The position numbers and the translations under genes are program-made. Below are positions 6,794-12,872 of a DNA stretch of 12,971 nt, one piece after another (the stretch's first letter is position 1; every line of letters begins with the position of its first letter). The notes below the pieces were generated by a model. That model made no database searches. It saw only the letters and a program-made list of their open reading frames with translations, and was not told the origin of the DNA. The stretch is from DATEJJ01 sp039649115 (GTDB lineage: Bacteria > Actinomycetota > Actinomycetes > Mycobacteriales > Micromonosporaceae): positions 1 through 12,971 of the forward strand of contig JBBWZQ010000162.1 in assembly GCA_039649115.1 (NCBI GenBank), written 5' to 3'.

Positions 6794-8749
6794 TCAGTCT
6801 TCGGCGGATTTGGCGGATTGCATGCCGGTGGCGATGAGGTCCATGACTGTGGAGTCCTGCAACGTGGTCACGTCGCCCAGGGAGCGGTTTTCGGCGACGT
6901 CGCGGAGGAGGCGCCGCATGATCTTGCCGGATCGCGTCTTGGGCAGCTCGGAGACGAGCATGATCTGGCGCGGCTTCGCGATCGGTCCCAACGTGTGCGC
7001 GACGTGGTCGCGCAGCTCCTTGAGCAGCGTGTCGTCGGCCTCGGCCGAGCCGCGCAGGATCACGAAGGCCACGATGGCCTGGCCGGTGGTCGGGTCGGTC
7101 GCGCCGACGACCGCGGACTCTGCCACCTTCGGGTGGCTGACCAGCGCGGACTCCACCTCGGTCGTGGATATGTTGTGGCCGGAGATGAGCATCACGTCGT
7201 CGACCCGGCCGAGCAGCCAGAGGTCGCCGTCCGCGTCGCGCTTGGCGCCGTCGCCCGCGAAGTACATGCCCTGGAAGCGCGACCAGTACGTCTCGATGAA
7301 GCGCTGGTCGTCGCCCCAGATCGTGCGGAGCATGCCCGGCCATGGCTCGCGCAGCACCAGGTAGCCACCGCCACCCTTGGGAACACTGGTGGCGGTGTCG
7401 TCGACCACGTCGGCGACGATGCCGGGCAACGGGCACATCGCCGAGCCGGGCTTGGTCGCGGTCACCCCGGGCAGCGGACTGATCATGATCGCGCCGGTCT
7501 CGGTCTGCCACCAGGTGTCCACGATCGGCGTCTCGCCCCGGCCGATGTTCTGCCGGTACCAGATCCACGCCTCCGGGTTGATCGGCTCGCCGACGCTGCC
7601 CAGCAGCCGCAGCGAGGACAGGTCGTACCCGGCCGGGATCTCGTCGCCCCACTTCATCATCGTGCGGATGAGCGTGGGTGCGGTGTACAGGATCGTCACG
7701 CCGTACTTCTGCACGATCTCCCAGAACCGGCCGCGGTTCGGGGTGTCCGGGGTGCCCTCGTACATCACCTGGGTGGCGCCGTTGGACAGCGGCCCGTAGA
7801 CGATGTAGGAGTGCCCGGTGACCCAGCCGATGTCGGCCGTGCACCAGAACACGTCGGTGTCGGGCTTGAGGTCGAAGACCGCGTGGTGCGTGTACGACAC
7901 CTGCGTCAGGTACCCGCCGGTGGTGTGCAGGATGCCCTTGGGCCTGGCGGTCGTGCCGCTGGTGTACAGGATGAACAGCGGCTGCTCGGCGTCGAACGGC
8001 TGTGCCTCGTGCTCGGTGCTGGCGGTCTCGACCGTCTCGTGCCACCACAGGTCGCGCGAGGCGTCCCAGTCGACCTCCTGCCCGGTGCGGCGTACCACCA
8101 GGACGTGCTCGACGCTCGGGCAGGCCGCCGCGGACGCGTCCACGGTCGGCTTGAGCGCGCTCGGGTTGCCCCGCCGGTACCCGCCGTCGGCCGTGATCAC
8201 CAGCTTGGCGTCGGCGTCCTGGATGCGACCGGTGAGCGCGTCCGCGGAGAATCCGCCGAAGACGACGCTGTGTGTGGCACCGATGCGCGCGCAGGCGAGC
8301 ATCGCGATGGCCGCCTCGGGGATCATCGGCAGGTAGATGGCCACCCGGTCGCCCGGCTCGATGCCCAGCGCCGTCAGCGCGTTGGCCGCCTGGCACACCG
8401 ACCGGTGCAGGTCGGCGTAGCTGATGGTGCGCGAATCGCCCGGCTCGCCCTCCCAGTGGATCGCGACCTTGCTGCCGCGGCCCGCCTCGATGTGCCGGTC
8501 GAGACAGTTGTACGCGACGTTGAGCGTCCCGCCGACGAACCACTTCGCGAACGGGGGCTTGGACCAGTCCAGCACCTCGTCCCACTCGCTTGCCCAGGAC
8601 AGCCGGCGCGCCTGCTGTGCCCAGAACTCCAGCCGGTCCGCCTTCGCCTGCTCGTACGCGTCGGCCGTGACGTTGGCGTGCGCGGCCAGTTCGGCGGGCG
8701 GGGGGAACCGCCGGTTTTCTTGCAGCAGGTTTTCCAGCGTCTCGCTCAT
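6794..8749 (-). CDS. acs: Acetyl-CoA synthetase (AMP-forming)
   Basis: The 651-residue product is a full-length Acs. It makes acetyl-CoA from acetate, ATP and CoA through acetyl-AMP in the cytosol. The ATP loop is YTSGTTARPKG (262-272), with Thr, Ala and Arg at usually Ser, Gly and Lys positions. The acetate pocket residues Val310, Thr311, Val386 and Trp414 fall at the same numbers as in Salmonella Acs, supporting acetate over longer acids. The C-terminal lysine in PKTRSGK is residue 609, the site of regulatory acetylation in Salmonella, so control by a Pat-type acetyltransferase and a sirtuin is likely. A strong ribosome binding site (GAGGGAG) lies 8 nt before the ATG. Long open frames on the opposite strand here are GC-driven shadows. 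Confidence 0.98.
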   Translation of the reverse strand: MSETLENLLQENRRFPPPAELAAHANVTADAYEQAKADRLEFWAQQARRLSWASEWDEVLDWSKPPFAKWFVGGTLNVAYNCLDRHIEAGRGSKVAIHWEGEPGDSRTISYADLHRSVCQAANALTALGIEPGDRVAIYLPMIPEAAIAMLACARIGATHSVVFGGFSADALTGRIQDADAKLVITADGGYRRGNPSALKPTVDASAAACPSVEHVLVVRRTGQEVDWDASRDLWWHETVETASTEHEAQPFDAEQPLFILYTSGTTARPKGILHTTGGYLTQVSYTHHAVFDLKPDTDVFWCTADIGWVTGHSYIVYGPLSNGATQVMYEGTPDTPNRGRFWEIVQKYGVTILYTAPTLIRTMMKWGDEIPAGYDLSSLRLLGSVGEPINPEAWIWYRQNIGRGETPIVDTWWQTETGAIMISPLPGVTATKPGSAMCPLPGIVADVVDDTATSVPKGGGGYLVLREPWPGMLRTIWGDDQRFIETYWSRFQGMYFAGDGAKRDADGDLWLLGRVDDVMLISGHNISTTEVESALVSHPKVAESAVVGATDPTTGQAIVAFVILRGSAEADDTLLKELRDHVAHTLGPIAKPRQIMLVSELPKTRSGKIMRRLLRDVAENRSLGDVTTLQDSTVMDLIATGMQSAKSAED

Positions 8750-8770
8750 GGTTCGAGCTCCCTCACTGTC

Positions 8771-8825
8771 GGTCGCGATCGGATCTGTTTGTGCAGGCTA
8801 TAGGGGCGGGTGTCCGGTCGCGACC
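8771..8825 (-). promoter_or_regulatory. acs promoter with two GGTCGCGA(T/C)C palindromes
   Basis: GGTCGCGATC lies at 8771-8780 and the perfect palindrome GGTCGCGACC at 8816-8825, 45 bp apart centre to centre. Between them the minus strand carries TATAGC (8802-8797), a plausible -10 with start near 8790. Site 2 would cover the -35 region and site 1 the early transcript, a repressor-like layout. Binding protein unknown. Confidence 0.4.
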
Positions 8826-8914
8826 AGCGAGCGCCGACGGTTCACCCCGGCGCGCCGGGCGGCCACCGGCATCCGATCACATCTTGCCGTTTCGAGCTTG
8901 TTGCGAACAGGCCC

Positions 8915-8929
8915 GCGCAGCTTTTGCGC
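8915..8929. promoter_or_regulatory. Inverted repeat GCGCA-N5-TGCGC in the acs/Fic divergent region
   Basis: A perfect 5-bp inverted repeat around GCTTT lies 24 bp upstream of the putative -35 of the Fic-like gene. Spacing is right for an operator, but a short GC palindrome could be chance. Confidence 0.25.
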
Positions 8930-8952
8930 AGATGTGAACAACCTGAGCCCGG

Positions 8953-8982
8953 TTGTTGGCCGCTCCGGACGGCAGCTACTGT
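8953..8982 (+). promoter_or_regulatory. Promoter for a leaderless Fic-like mRNA
   Basis: TTGTTG (8953-8958) and TACTGT (8977-8982) are 18 bp apart. A start site 7-9 nt past the -10 would coincide with the GTG at 8991. No Shine-Dalgarno sequence precedes that GTG, consistent with leaderless translation, which is common in actinobacteria. Confidence 0.45.
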
Positions 8983-8990
8983 GTGTTACC

Positions 8991-9725
8991 GTGACCCACC
9001 CGCTGGCCCCGCTCCTTGACCTGGCTCAGGTCCCCGAGGTGCTCGACGCCGCGCGCGAATCCGTCGACAAGGCACTGCGCCACCCGAGCCTGCGCCGCTC
9101 CGGGGGGACGGTCGCGGCCGAGGCCGGGTTGCGGTCCGCCGTGGCCAGCGCCGCGCTGGAAGGCCACGAGTACCCGCTGGAGGAGGTCCGGTCCGGTACC
9201 GTCACGGACCCGGTGGTGCAGGGTGCCCTGCGGGTGAGCCGCGAGCTGGACGCGATGGCTCCACTGTGGACGAAGGTACCGCGGCAGGTGCTGGCGCGGG
9301 TACATGTGCTGGCCGCCCGCGACGCCGTGCCGCCCGACCAACTCGGGCGTCCCGCGACCGATCCGGCCGTCACCAGCCGCCTGTCCGGCCTGCTTGACCT
9401 CGTCGGCCTTGCTCCGGCGGTACCTTCGCTGCTGCTCGCCGCGGTGGTGCACGGCGAGCTGCTGGCGCTCTCGCCCTTCGCCGGGCCATCGGGAGTGGTC
9501 GCCCGCGCCGCGGCCCGGCTCACGCTCGTCGCCGGGGGGCTGGACCCGCGCGCTCTGTTGCCCGTGGACGTCGGCCACGCGGCGCGCACGCCGGAGTACG
9601 TGGGCGCCCGGGGAGCATTCGCCACCGGTACCCCCGATGGCTTGCGGTCATGGCTCAAGCATTGCGCCGCGGCCGTCACGCTGGCCGCCGCCGACGTCGT
9701 CGCGTTCGGCGATGCCCTGGTCTGA
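8991..9725 (+). CDS. Fic-fold protein with degenerate catalytic motif
   Basis: The 244-residue product resembles actinobacterial Fic/Doc-like proteins of the acs-HAD region. Fic enzymes transfer AMP or related groups using HPFxxGNGRxxR. Here the equivalent segment (161-172) is SPFAGPSGVVAR: Pro162, Phe163, Gly168 and Arg172 remain, but the catalytic His is Ser161, and the GN and first Arg of the anion site are Pro166, Ser167 and Val169. The inhibitory-helix pattern (S/T)xxxE(G/N) is nevertheless present as SAALEG (53-58), in the N-terminal position expected for class II Fic proteins. AMP transfer is unlikely; a binding or regulatory role is more plausible. Start chosen at GTG 8991 because the frame upstream is antisense to acs and non-coding; see promoter entry. 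Convergent with the next gene. Confidence 0.8.
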   Translation: MTHPLAPLLDLAQVPEVLDAARESVDKALRHPSLRRSGGTVAAEAGLRSAVASAALEGHEYPLEEVRSGTVTDPVVQGALRVSRELDAMAPLWTKVPRQVLARVHVLAARDAVPPDQLGRPATDPAVTSRLSGLLDLVGLAPAVPSLLLAAVVHGELLALSPFAGPSGVVARAAARLTLVAGGLDPRALLPVDVGHAARTPEYVGARGAFATGTPDGLRSWLKHCAAAVTLAAADVVAFGDALV

Positions 9726-9737
9726 CTGACCAGTCAG
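9722..9737. terminator. Short palindrome containing both convergent stop codons
   Basis: CTGACT (9722-9727) and AGTCAG (9732-9737) pair around GACC. The + strand TGA (9723-9725) and the minus strand TGA (9736-9734) each lie in one arm. Only 8 bp separate the genes, so this may help termination in both directions; the stem is weak. Confidence 0.35.
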
Positions 9738-10405
9738 CCGGTCGGGAAATGGGGCGGGTGGTTGTTGGCGCCGTTGGACCTGGCGGGCGGAGCGTTGGAC
9801 GGCGACGGCGCGGGTCCGAACGGCCCCGCGGTCGGGTAGCCGGAGGGTTGGGCCGGCGGGTAACCCGGCGCGGCCGGCGGGTAACCGGGAGCGGCCGGCG
9901 GGTAGCCAGGAGCGGCCGGCGGGTAACCAGGAGCGGCCTGCGGGTAAGCCGGCGGCGGGTAGTTCGGCGCCGCCTGGGCGAAGCCCGGCGTGGGCTGCGG
10001 GTAGCCGTGGGCGGGTTGTCCGTAGCCGGGCTGCGGCGCGGGGTACGCGCCCTGCGGCGCCGGGTAGGCATTGGGCTGTGCCGGCGGGTATCCGGGCGGC
10101 GCCGGGGCGTATCCACCGGAAACCGGGTAGCCGGGTTGGTTCGGCGCCTCCTTGGTGGACCGGCGCGCCGCCCACCCGCGGCCCGCCCGGACCAGCAGCA
10201 GGATCGGCACGACGAAGGCGTAGAAGAAGATGCGGTAGGTGCCGCCCTGGAAGAGGAACTGGAGGTAGAAGCCGTACCCGAAGAAGGCCACGCCGATCAC
10301 GGCGTTGAGGATGCGCATGCCGACGCTGTAGCCGGGCACCGACGAACCGACCACGACGAGCAACGCACCGCTGACCATGAGCATGACGGCATAGAACTGG
10401 AACAC
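9734..10405 (-). CDS. Small membrane protein with Pro/Gly/Tyr-rich cytoplasmic tail
   Basis: The 223-residue product starts at GTG with AGGAGG (10414-10419) 8 nt upstream. Three membrane helices are visible at about 3-22, 31-52 and 58-72. A basic stretch (RAGRGWAARR) follows, placing the C-terminal half inside the cell by the positive-inside rule. Residues ~88-223 are low complexity, dominated by PGYPPA/QPGY motifs, including four consecutive APGYPPA units. Similar tails occur on many actinobacterial membrane proteins and are thought to be disordered. I recognise no enzymatic motif and assign no function. It lies 93 bp downstream of the oxidoreductase on the same strand, so co-transcription is possible. 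Confidence 0.85.
   Translation of the reverse strand: MFQFYAVMLMVSGALLVVVGSSVPGYSVGMRILNAVIGVAFFGYGFYLQFLFQGGTYRIFFYAFVVPILLLVRAGRGWAARRSTKEAPNQPGYPVSGGYAPAPPGYPPAQPNAYPAPQGAYPAPQPGYGQPAHGYPQPTPGFAQAAPNYPPPAYPQAAPGYPPAAPGYPPAAPGYPPAAPGYPPAQPSGYPTAGPFGPAPSPSNAPPARSNGANNHPPHFPTG
9855..9938 (-). repeat. Four 21-bp tandem repeats coding APGYPPA
   Basis: Four in-frame 21-bp units, nearly identical in DNA, with differences mostly at third codon positions. A fifth, degenerate unit follows toward 9950. Likely made by slippage; copy number may vary. Confidence 0.92.
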
Positions 10406-10485
10406 GGCCTTTGCCTCCTGACTTCGGCCGCCGCGCCCGGACTGCGCGCCGGCGGCCGCCTCCCCGTTGACTGAGTGCCGGTCAC

Positions 10486-10491
10486 AACCTA
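10486..10491 (-). promoter_or_regulatory. Possible -10 (TAGGTT) for the membrane protein gene
   Basis: TAGGTT on the minus strand (10491-10486), just after the oxidoreductase stop, fits TANNNT. No convincing -35 is seen. The gap 10406-10498 otherwise holds only the ribosome binding site. Confidence 0.2.
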
Positions 10492-10498
10492 AGGCACG

Positions 10499-11359
10499 TC
10501 ATGCGGGGCCGCTACCCCAGATGCGCGCCACGATCGCCTCGGCGCTCTCGCCGGTGTCGACCGACTCCGGGTCGCCCTGCGCGAGCGGCGTGCCCGCCAG
10601 GTCGGCGTACACCTCCGCGAACGCTTCGAAGAGGCGGGCCGGCAGCCCGGCCGCGCGCTGGGCCGCCGCGATCTCCCGCATCTCCGGCACGTAGCGGTCC
10701 GCCTTGGTGGCCGCGAGCGCCACGGACACCGCCGCGTCGCGGTGGCCCGAGGCGGCCAGGTCCGCGGTCACCTCGGCGACCAGACCATGGGTGTACGCGG
10801 TGCGCAGCGCCTGCGCGTACAGCCCGACCGTTCCTTTGTAGACGCTCGCGGTGCACATCTTCAACGCACTCGCCTTGCCGGCGCCACCGGGCAGGACGAC
10901 CGGTCGCACCAGGCGCCAGGGCAGACCGGCGATGCTGTCGGCGCGGGTACCCGACAGGTACAGCCGGGCGCCCGGCCGCACCGTGGGCGGCGGGCCGGAG
11001 ATGGAGCCGTCGACGAAGTCCAGCGGGGCGAGCACCTTGACGAGATCGTCTACTGTGGACGGTGAGATCGCGTTCAGGTCGGCGATGAGCGGCGTGGCGC
11101 CGGTACGCTCGGTGGCCGCCCTGAGTTCGGCTGCCGCTGCCCGGGCCGCGCCGGGGGGCGTGACGACCAGAACCGCCTGCGCCGCCCGTACCACATCGTC
11201 GAGGGACGGCAGGGCGACCAGGCCGGCCTCGGCCGCGAGCCGTGCGGTGCGCGGCGAGCGGCCGGCAAGTGTCGTGATCACCTCGGCGCCGCCTTCGCGC
11301 AGGTCCCAGCCGAGGCCCGCGCCCATGTGGCCCGCGCCGTGCACCGCGATCGTCACCAT
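10499..11359 (-). CDS. NAD(P)-dependent oxidoreductase, 6-phosphogluconate dehydrogenase-like with DUF1932-like C-terminus
   Basis: The 286-residue product has an N-terminal Rossmann domain with GAGHMG (8-13); GRS after the second strand (33-35) favours NADP. The segment FVDGSISGPPP (115-125) is typical of the beta-hydroxyacid dehydrogenase group. The C-terminal helical part (~160-280; GKASALKMCTASVYKGTVG) resembles DUF1932. Lys167 is at the position of the catalytic lysine; the usual nearby Asn is not obvious. Substrate unknown, probably a small hydroxyacid; cytosolic. ATG at 11359 starts right at the Rossmann strand; GTG at the next codon is an equal alternative. An in-frame extension to 11431 is rejected because it runs through a 19-bp non-coding tandem repeat. 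In Streptomyces a similar oxidoreductase sits beside the HAD gene (from memory). Confidence 0.88.
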   Translation of the reverse strand: MVTIAVHGAGHMGAGLGWDLREGGAEVITTLAGRSPRTARLAAEAGLVALPSLDDVVRAAQAVLVVTPPGAARAAAAELRAATERTGATPLIADLNAISPSTVDDLVKVLAPLDFVDGSISGPPPTVRPGARLYLSGTRADSIAGLPWRLVRPVVLPGGAGKASALKMCTASVYKGTVGLYAQALRTAYTHGLVAEVTADLAASGHRDAAVSVALAATKADRYVPEMREIAAAQRAAGLPARLFEAFAEVYADLAGTPLAQGDPESVDTGESAEAIVARIWGSGPA

Positions 11360-11365
11360 GGCCTC

Positions 11366-11421
11366 AGCCTGCCACGGGTTTGTAGCCTGCCACGGGGTTT
11401 GTAGCCTGCCACGGGGTTGGT
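11366..11421. repeat. Three tandem copies of a ~19-bp unit
   Basis: Units at 11366-11383 (18 bp, one G fewer), 11384-11402 and 11403-11421, each beginning AGCCTGCCACGGGG. They end 6 bp upstream of the oxidoreductase ATG. Read on the minus strand, the first two copies contain GGCTACAAAC at their junctions, a possible -10-like TACAAA. The period is not a multiple of three, which argues against coding. Confidence 0.93.
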
Positions 11422-11435
11422 CGGGGTACATGTGG

Positions 11436-11460
11436 ACGGCGCCCCACGGGGAGGCGCCGT
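11436..11460. terminator. Perfect 8-bp hairpin
   Basis: ACGGCGCC (11436-11443) pairs with GGCGCCGT (11453-11460) around a 9-nt loop. It lies 77 bp upstream of the oxidoreductase ATG and 265 bp past the HAD stop. It may end HAD read-through or act in the oxidoreductase leader. Confidence 0.4.
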
Positions 11461-11577
11461 CACCACACGTCCGACCCGGGTTACCAGGCGTGCACCTTGT
11501 TCGTTGTCAGCGGTCCTCGCGGCGCCGCCGCAAACGTGCCTCGCGCGGCTGGTCGCGCGTGGGTGCCCGGTGGCCGT

Positions 11578-11604
11578 GTACGGAACCAGTTACCGGCTCC
11601 GTAC
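11578..11604. terminator. Hairpin downstream of the HAD gene
   Basis: GTACGGA (11578-11584) pairs with TCCGTAC (11598-11604), then one mismatch and two more G-C pairs close a 7-nt loop. It is the first strong stem after the HAD stop codon (about 120 bp), so a terminator is the simplest reading; an operator is possible. Confidence 0.4.
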
Positions 11605-11724
11605 CCACTGTTCTACGCCCGTTTGACCAGCCGCGCCAGCCCTCTGGGCGATTGCGTGAAAGTCGTCCGCTGGCGGGGGAGTTGAGTGCTTTGAGGCCCG
11701 CGGGTCGCCTTGATGCCGGCGTTC

Positions 11725-12579
11725 TCAGACGGCGGTGCGGGTCCGGCGGTGCCGGCCGTACCAGGCGAGCCCGAACGCCACGCCCAGCCCGACCCCGATC
11801 GCCGCCGCCGCCATCGGTACCGCCGGCCGGTCCCGCAGCCGCTGGCCGAGCGGTATCGGATGGCGGAACTCGAGGATCGGCCAGCCCCGCTCCGCCGCGA
11901 TCCGGCGCAGCCCGCGATCCGGGTTGACCGCGGTCGGATGCCCCACCGCCTCCAGCAGCGGGACGTCGCTCACCGAGTCGGAGTAGGCGTACGAGTCGGC
12001 CAGGTCGTACCCGCGCTCCCGCGCCAGATCCGCAACCGCGGCGACCTTGTGCGGGCCGCCCGCGTAGAACTCGACCTCCCCGGAGTACCGGCCGTCCCTG
12101 GCCACCATCCGGGTCGCGATGACGTCGCTGACGCCGAGCATGTCCCCGATGGGACGCACCATCTCCTCACCCGATGCCGACACGAGCACCACGTCCCGGC
12201 CGGCCGCGAGGTGCTCCTCGATCAGCGCGGCCGCCTCGGCGTAAACGTACGGGCGGATCAGGTCGTGCAACGTTTCATTGACGATCTGCTGCACCTGATC
12301 GACGCTCCAGCCCCGGCACAGCTCGGCGAGGTAGTCCCGCAGGCGGATCATCTGCTGCTCGTCCGCGCCGCCGAGGCGGAAGATCAATTGGGCGTACCCG
12401 GCCCGGATGACGTCCTGCCGTGTGATCAACTTCTCCCGGTAGAACGGCCGACCGAACGCCAGAGCGCTTGATTTGGCGATTACAGTCTTGTCGAGGTCGA
12501 AAAAGACGGCGCTTTGGCCCACGGCCGGCAAGTCTAGCTTGATCGTCGGGTGCGGGCGGGTACCGCACCGGATGGCCAC
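11725..12579 (-). CDS. HAD-IB family phosphatase (SerB-like) with C-terminal membrane helix
   Basis: The 284-residue product shows all HAD motifs: FFDLDKT with nucleophile Asp28 and Asp30, motif II Ser134 (VLVSAS), motif III Lys178 (GGPHK), and motif IV YSDSVSDVPLL with Asp201 and Asp205. The helical cap between motifs I and II places it in subfamily IB, with phosphoserine phosphatase-like enzymes. A hydrophobic helix (~254-274) followed by basic residues (YGRHRRTR) suggests membrane anchoring at the C-terminus. Homologues sit next to septum-site-determining (ssd) genes, for example Rv3661 in M. tuberculosis, and in Streptomyces have been linked to morphological differentiation (from memory). 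The substrate is unknown. The GTG start has a poor ribosome binding site; TTG or GTG codons 45-60 bp further in are alternatives. Divergent from the 6C RNA. Confidence 0.92.
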   Translation of the reverse strand: MAIRCGTRPHPTIKLDLPAVGQSAVFFDLDKTVIAKSSALAFGRPFYREKLITRQDVIRAGYAQLIFRLGGADEQQMIRLRDYLAELCRGWSVDQVQQIVNETLHDLIRPYVYAEAAALIEEHLAAGRDVVLVSASGEEMVRPIGDMLGVSDVIATRMVARDGRYSGEVEFYAGGPHKVAAVADLARERGYDLADSYAYSDSVSDVPLLEAVGHPTAVNPDRGLRRIAAERGWPILEFRHPIPLGQRLRDRPAVPMAAAAIGVGLGVAFGLAWYGRHRRTRTAV

Positions 12580-12714
12580 CCCTGAGCGGCCAGTCAGCCC
12601 CGCATCCGCGTTGATCCAGCGTGTCCCGTACCCCCGATCGGTGGATCTCGGCAGGGTGAGCGACGGATCCTGCGTTATTCGCCACTCGACGCGCGGTGTG
12701 TAGTTCAGGCATGC

Positions 12715-12742
12715 TTGTTGGGTAACAACTCCCGGTTATCCG
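12715..12742 (+). promoter_or_regulatory. Possible promoter of the 6C RNA
   Basis: TTGTTG (12715-12720) and TATCCG (12737-12742) are 16 bp apart, which would start RNA near 12749. The -35 overlaps a small inverted repeat, TTGTT-GGGT-AACAA (12715-12728), a possible operator. The stretch 12580-12714 must also carry the HAD promoter, but I see no clear hexamers there. Confidence 0.3.
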
Positions 12743-12748
12743 GCAGCG

Positions 12749-12872
12749 CGATTGATCGGGACACCATTGACCTCGGCGGTTGCACCCCCCCGTGACCGCT
12801 GAGTGGGTTCGGCTCGACCCCCCCGGAGCCGGACCCCAAGACGACCCCCGTCACCCCCCGACGGGGGTCGTC
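12749..12872 (+). ncRNA. 6C-family small RNA (three C-loop hairpins)
   Basis: Three stem-loops follow one another on the + strand. Hairpin 1: 12772-12780 with 12795-12803, 9 pairs including one G-U, loop containing C7. Hairpin 2: 12805-12815 with 12826-12836, 11 pairs including one U-G, loop containing C7. Hairpin 3: 12840-12852 with 12860-12872, 13 perfect pairs, loop ACCCCCC. The 6C RNA is an actinobacterial family defined by hairpins exposing six or more C; M. tuberculosis B11 lies between the HAD gene Rv3661 and ssd Rv3660c, the same setting as here. Mycobacterial work reported pairing of the C-loops with G-rich target mRNAs such as panD and dnaB. Hairpin 3 is also the likely terminator. 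The 5' end is a guess from the promoter. Confidence 0.85.
12840..12872 (+). terminator. Terminator hairpin of the 6C RNA
   Basis: A 13-bp perfect, very GC-rich stem closes a 7-nt loop, followed by CCTCTCCC with no U tract. It is the strongest hairpin in the window and ends the 6C RNA unit. Confidence 0.6.

Larger units (their letters stand above)
11360..11724. other. 365-bp intergenic region, oxidoreductase leader and HAD 3' side
   Basis: No convincing gene or tRNA on either strand. It holds a 19-bp triplicate repeat (11366-11421) and two hairpins (11436-11460 and 11578-11604), listed separately. Base composition is less GC-rich than the neighbouring genes around 11580-11700. The promoter of the oxidoreductase must lie here. 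Confidence 0.7.

Noticed and set aside
6575..8803. Very long open frame on the + strand opposite acs (about 740 codons)
   Set aside because: It is antisense to a complete, motif-rich acetyl-CoA synthetase and has His/Arg/Gly/Val-rich shadow composition with no domain.
8424..8990. N-terminal extension of the Fic-like protein
   Set aside because: It is antisense to the acs N-terminus and runs through the divergent promoter region.
12275..12712. Minus-strand open frame overlapping the start of the HAD gene
   Set aside because: It is out of frame with the HAD motifs, Arg/Pro-rich, and covers the HAD upstream region.
12805..12836. GGTTCGGCTC resembling a tRNA T-arm
   Set aside because: No acceptor, D or anticodon arms can be folded around it, and the C7 loop fits the 6C RNA hairpin series.
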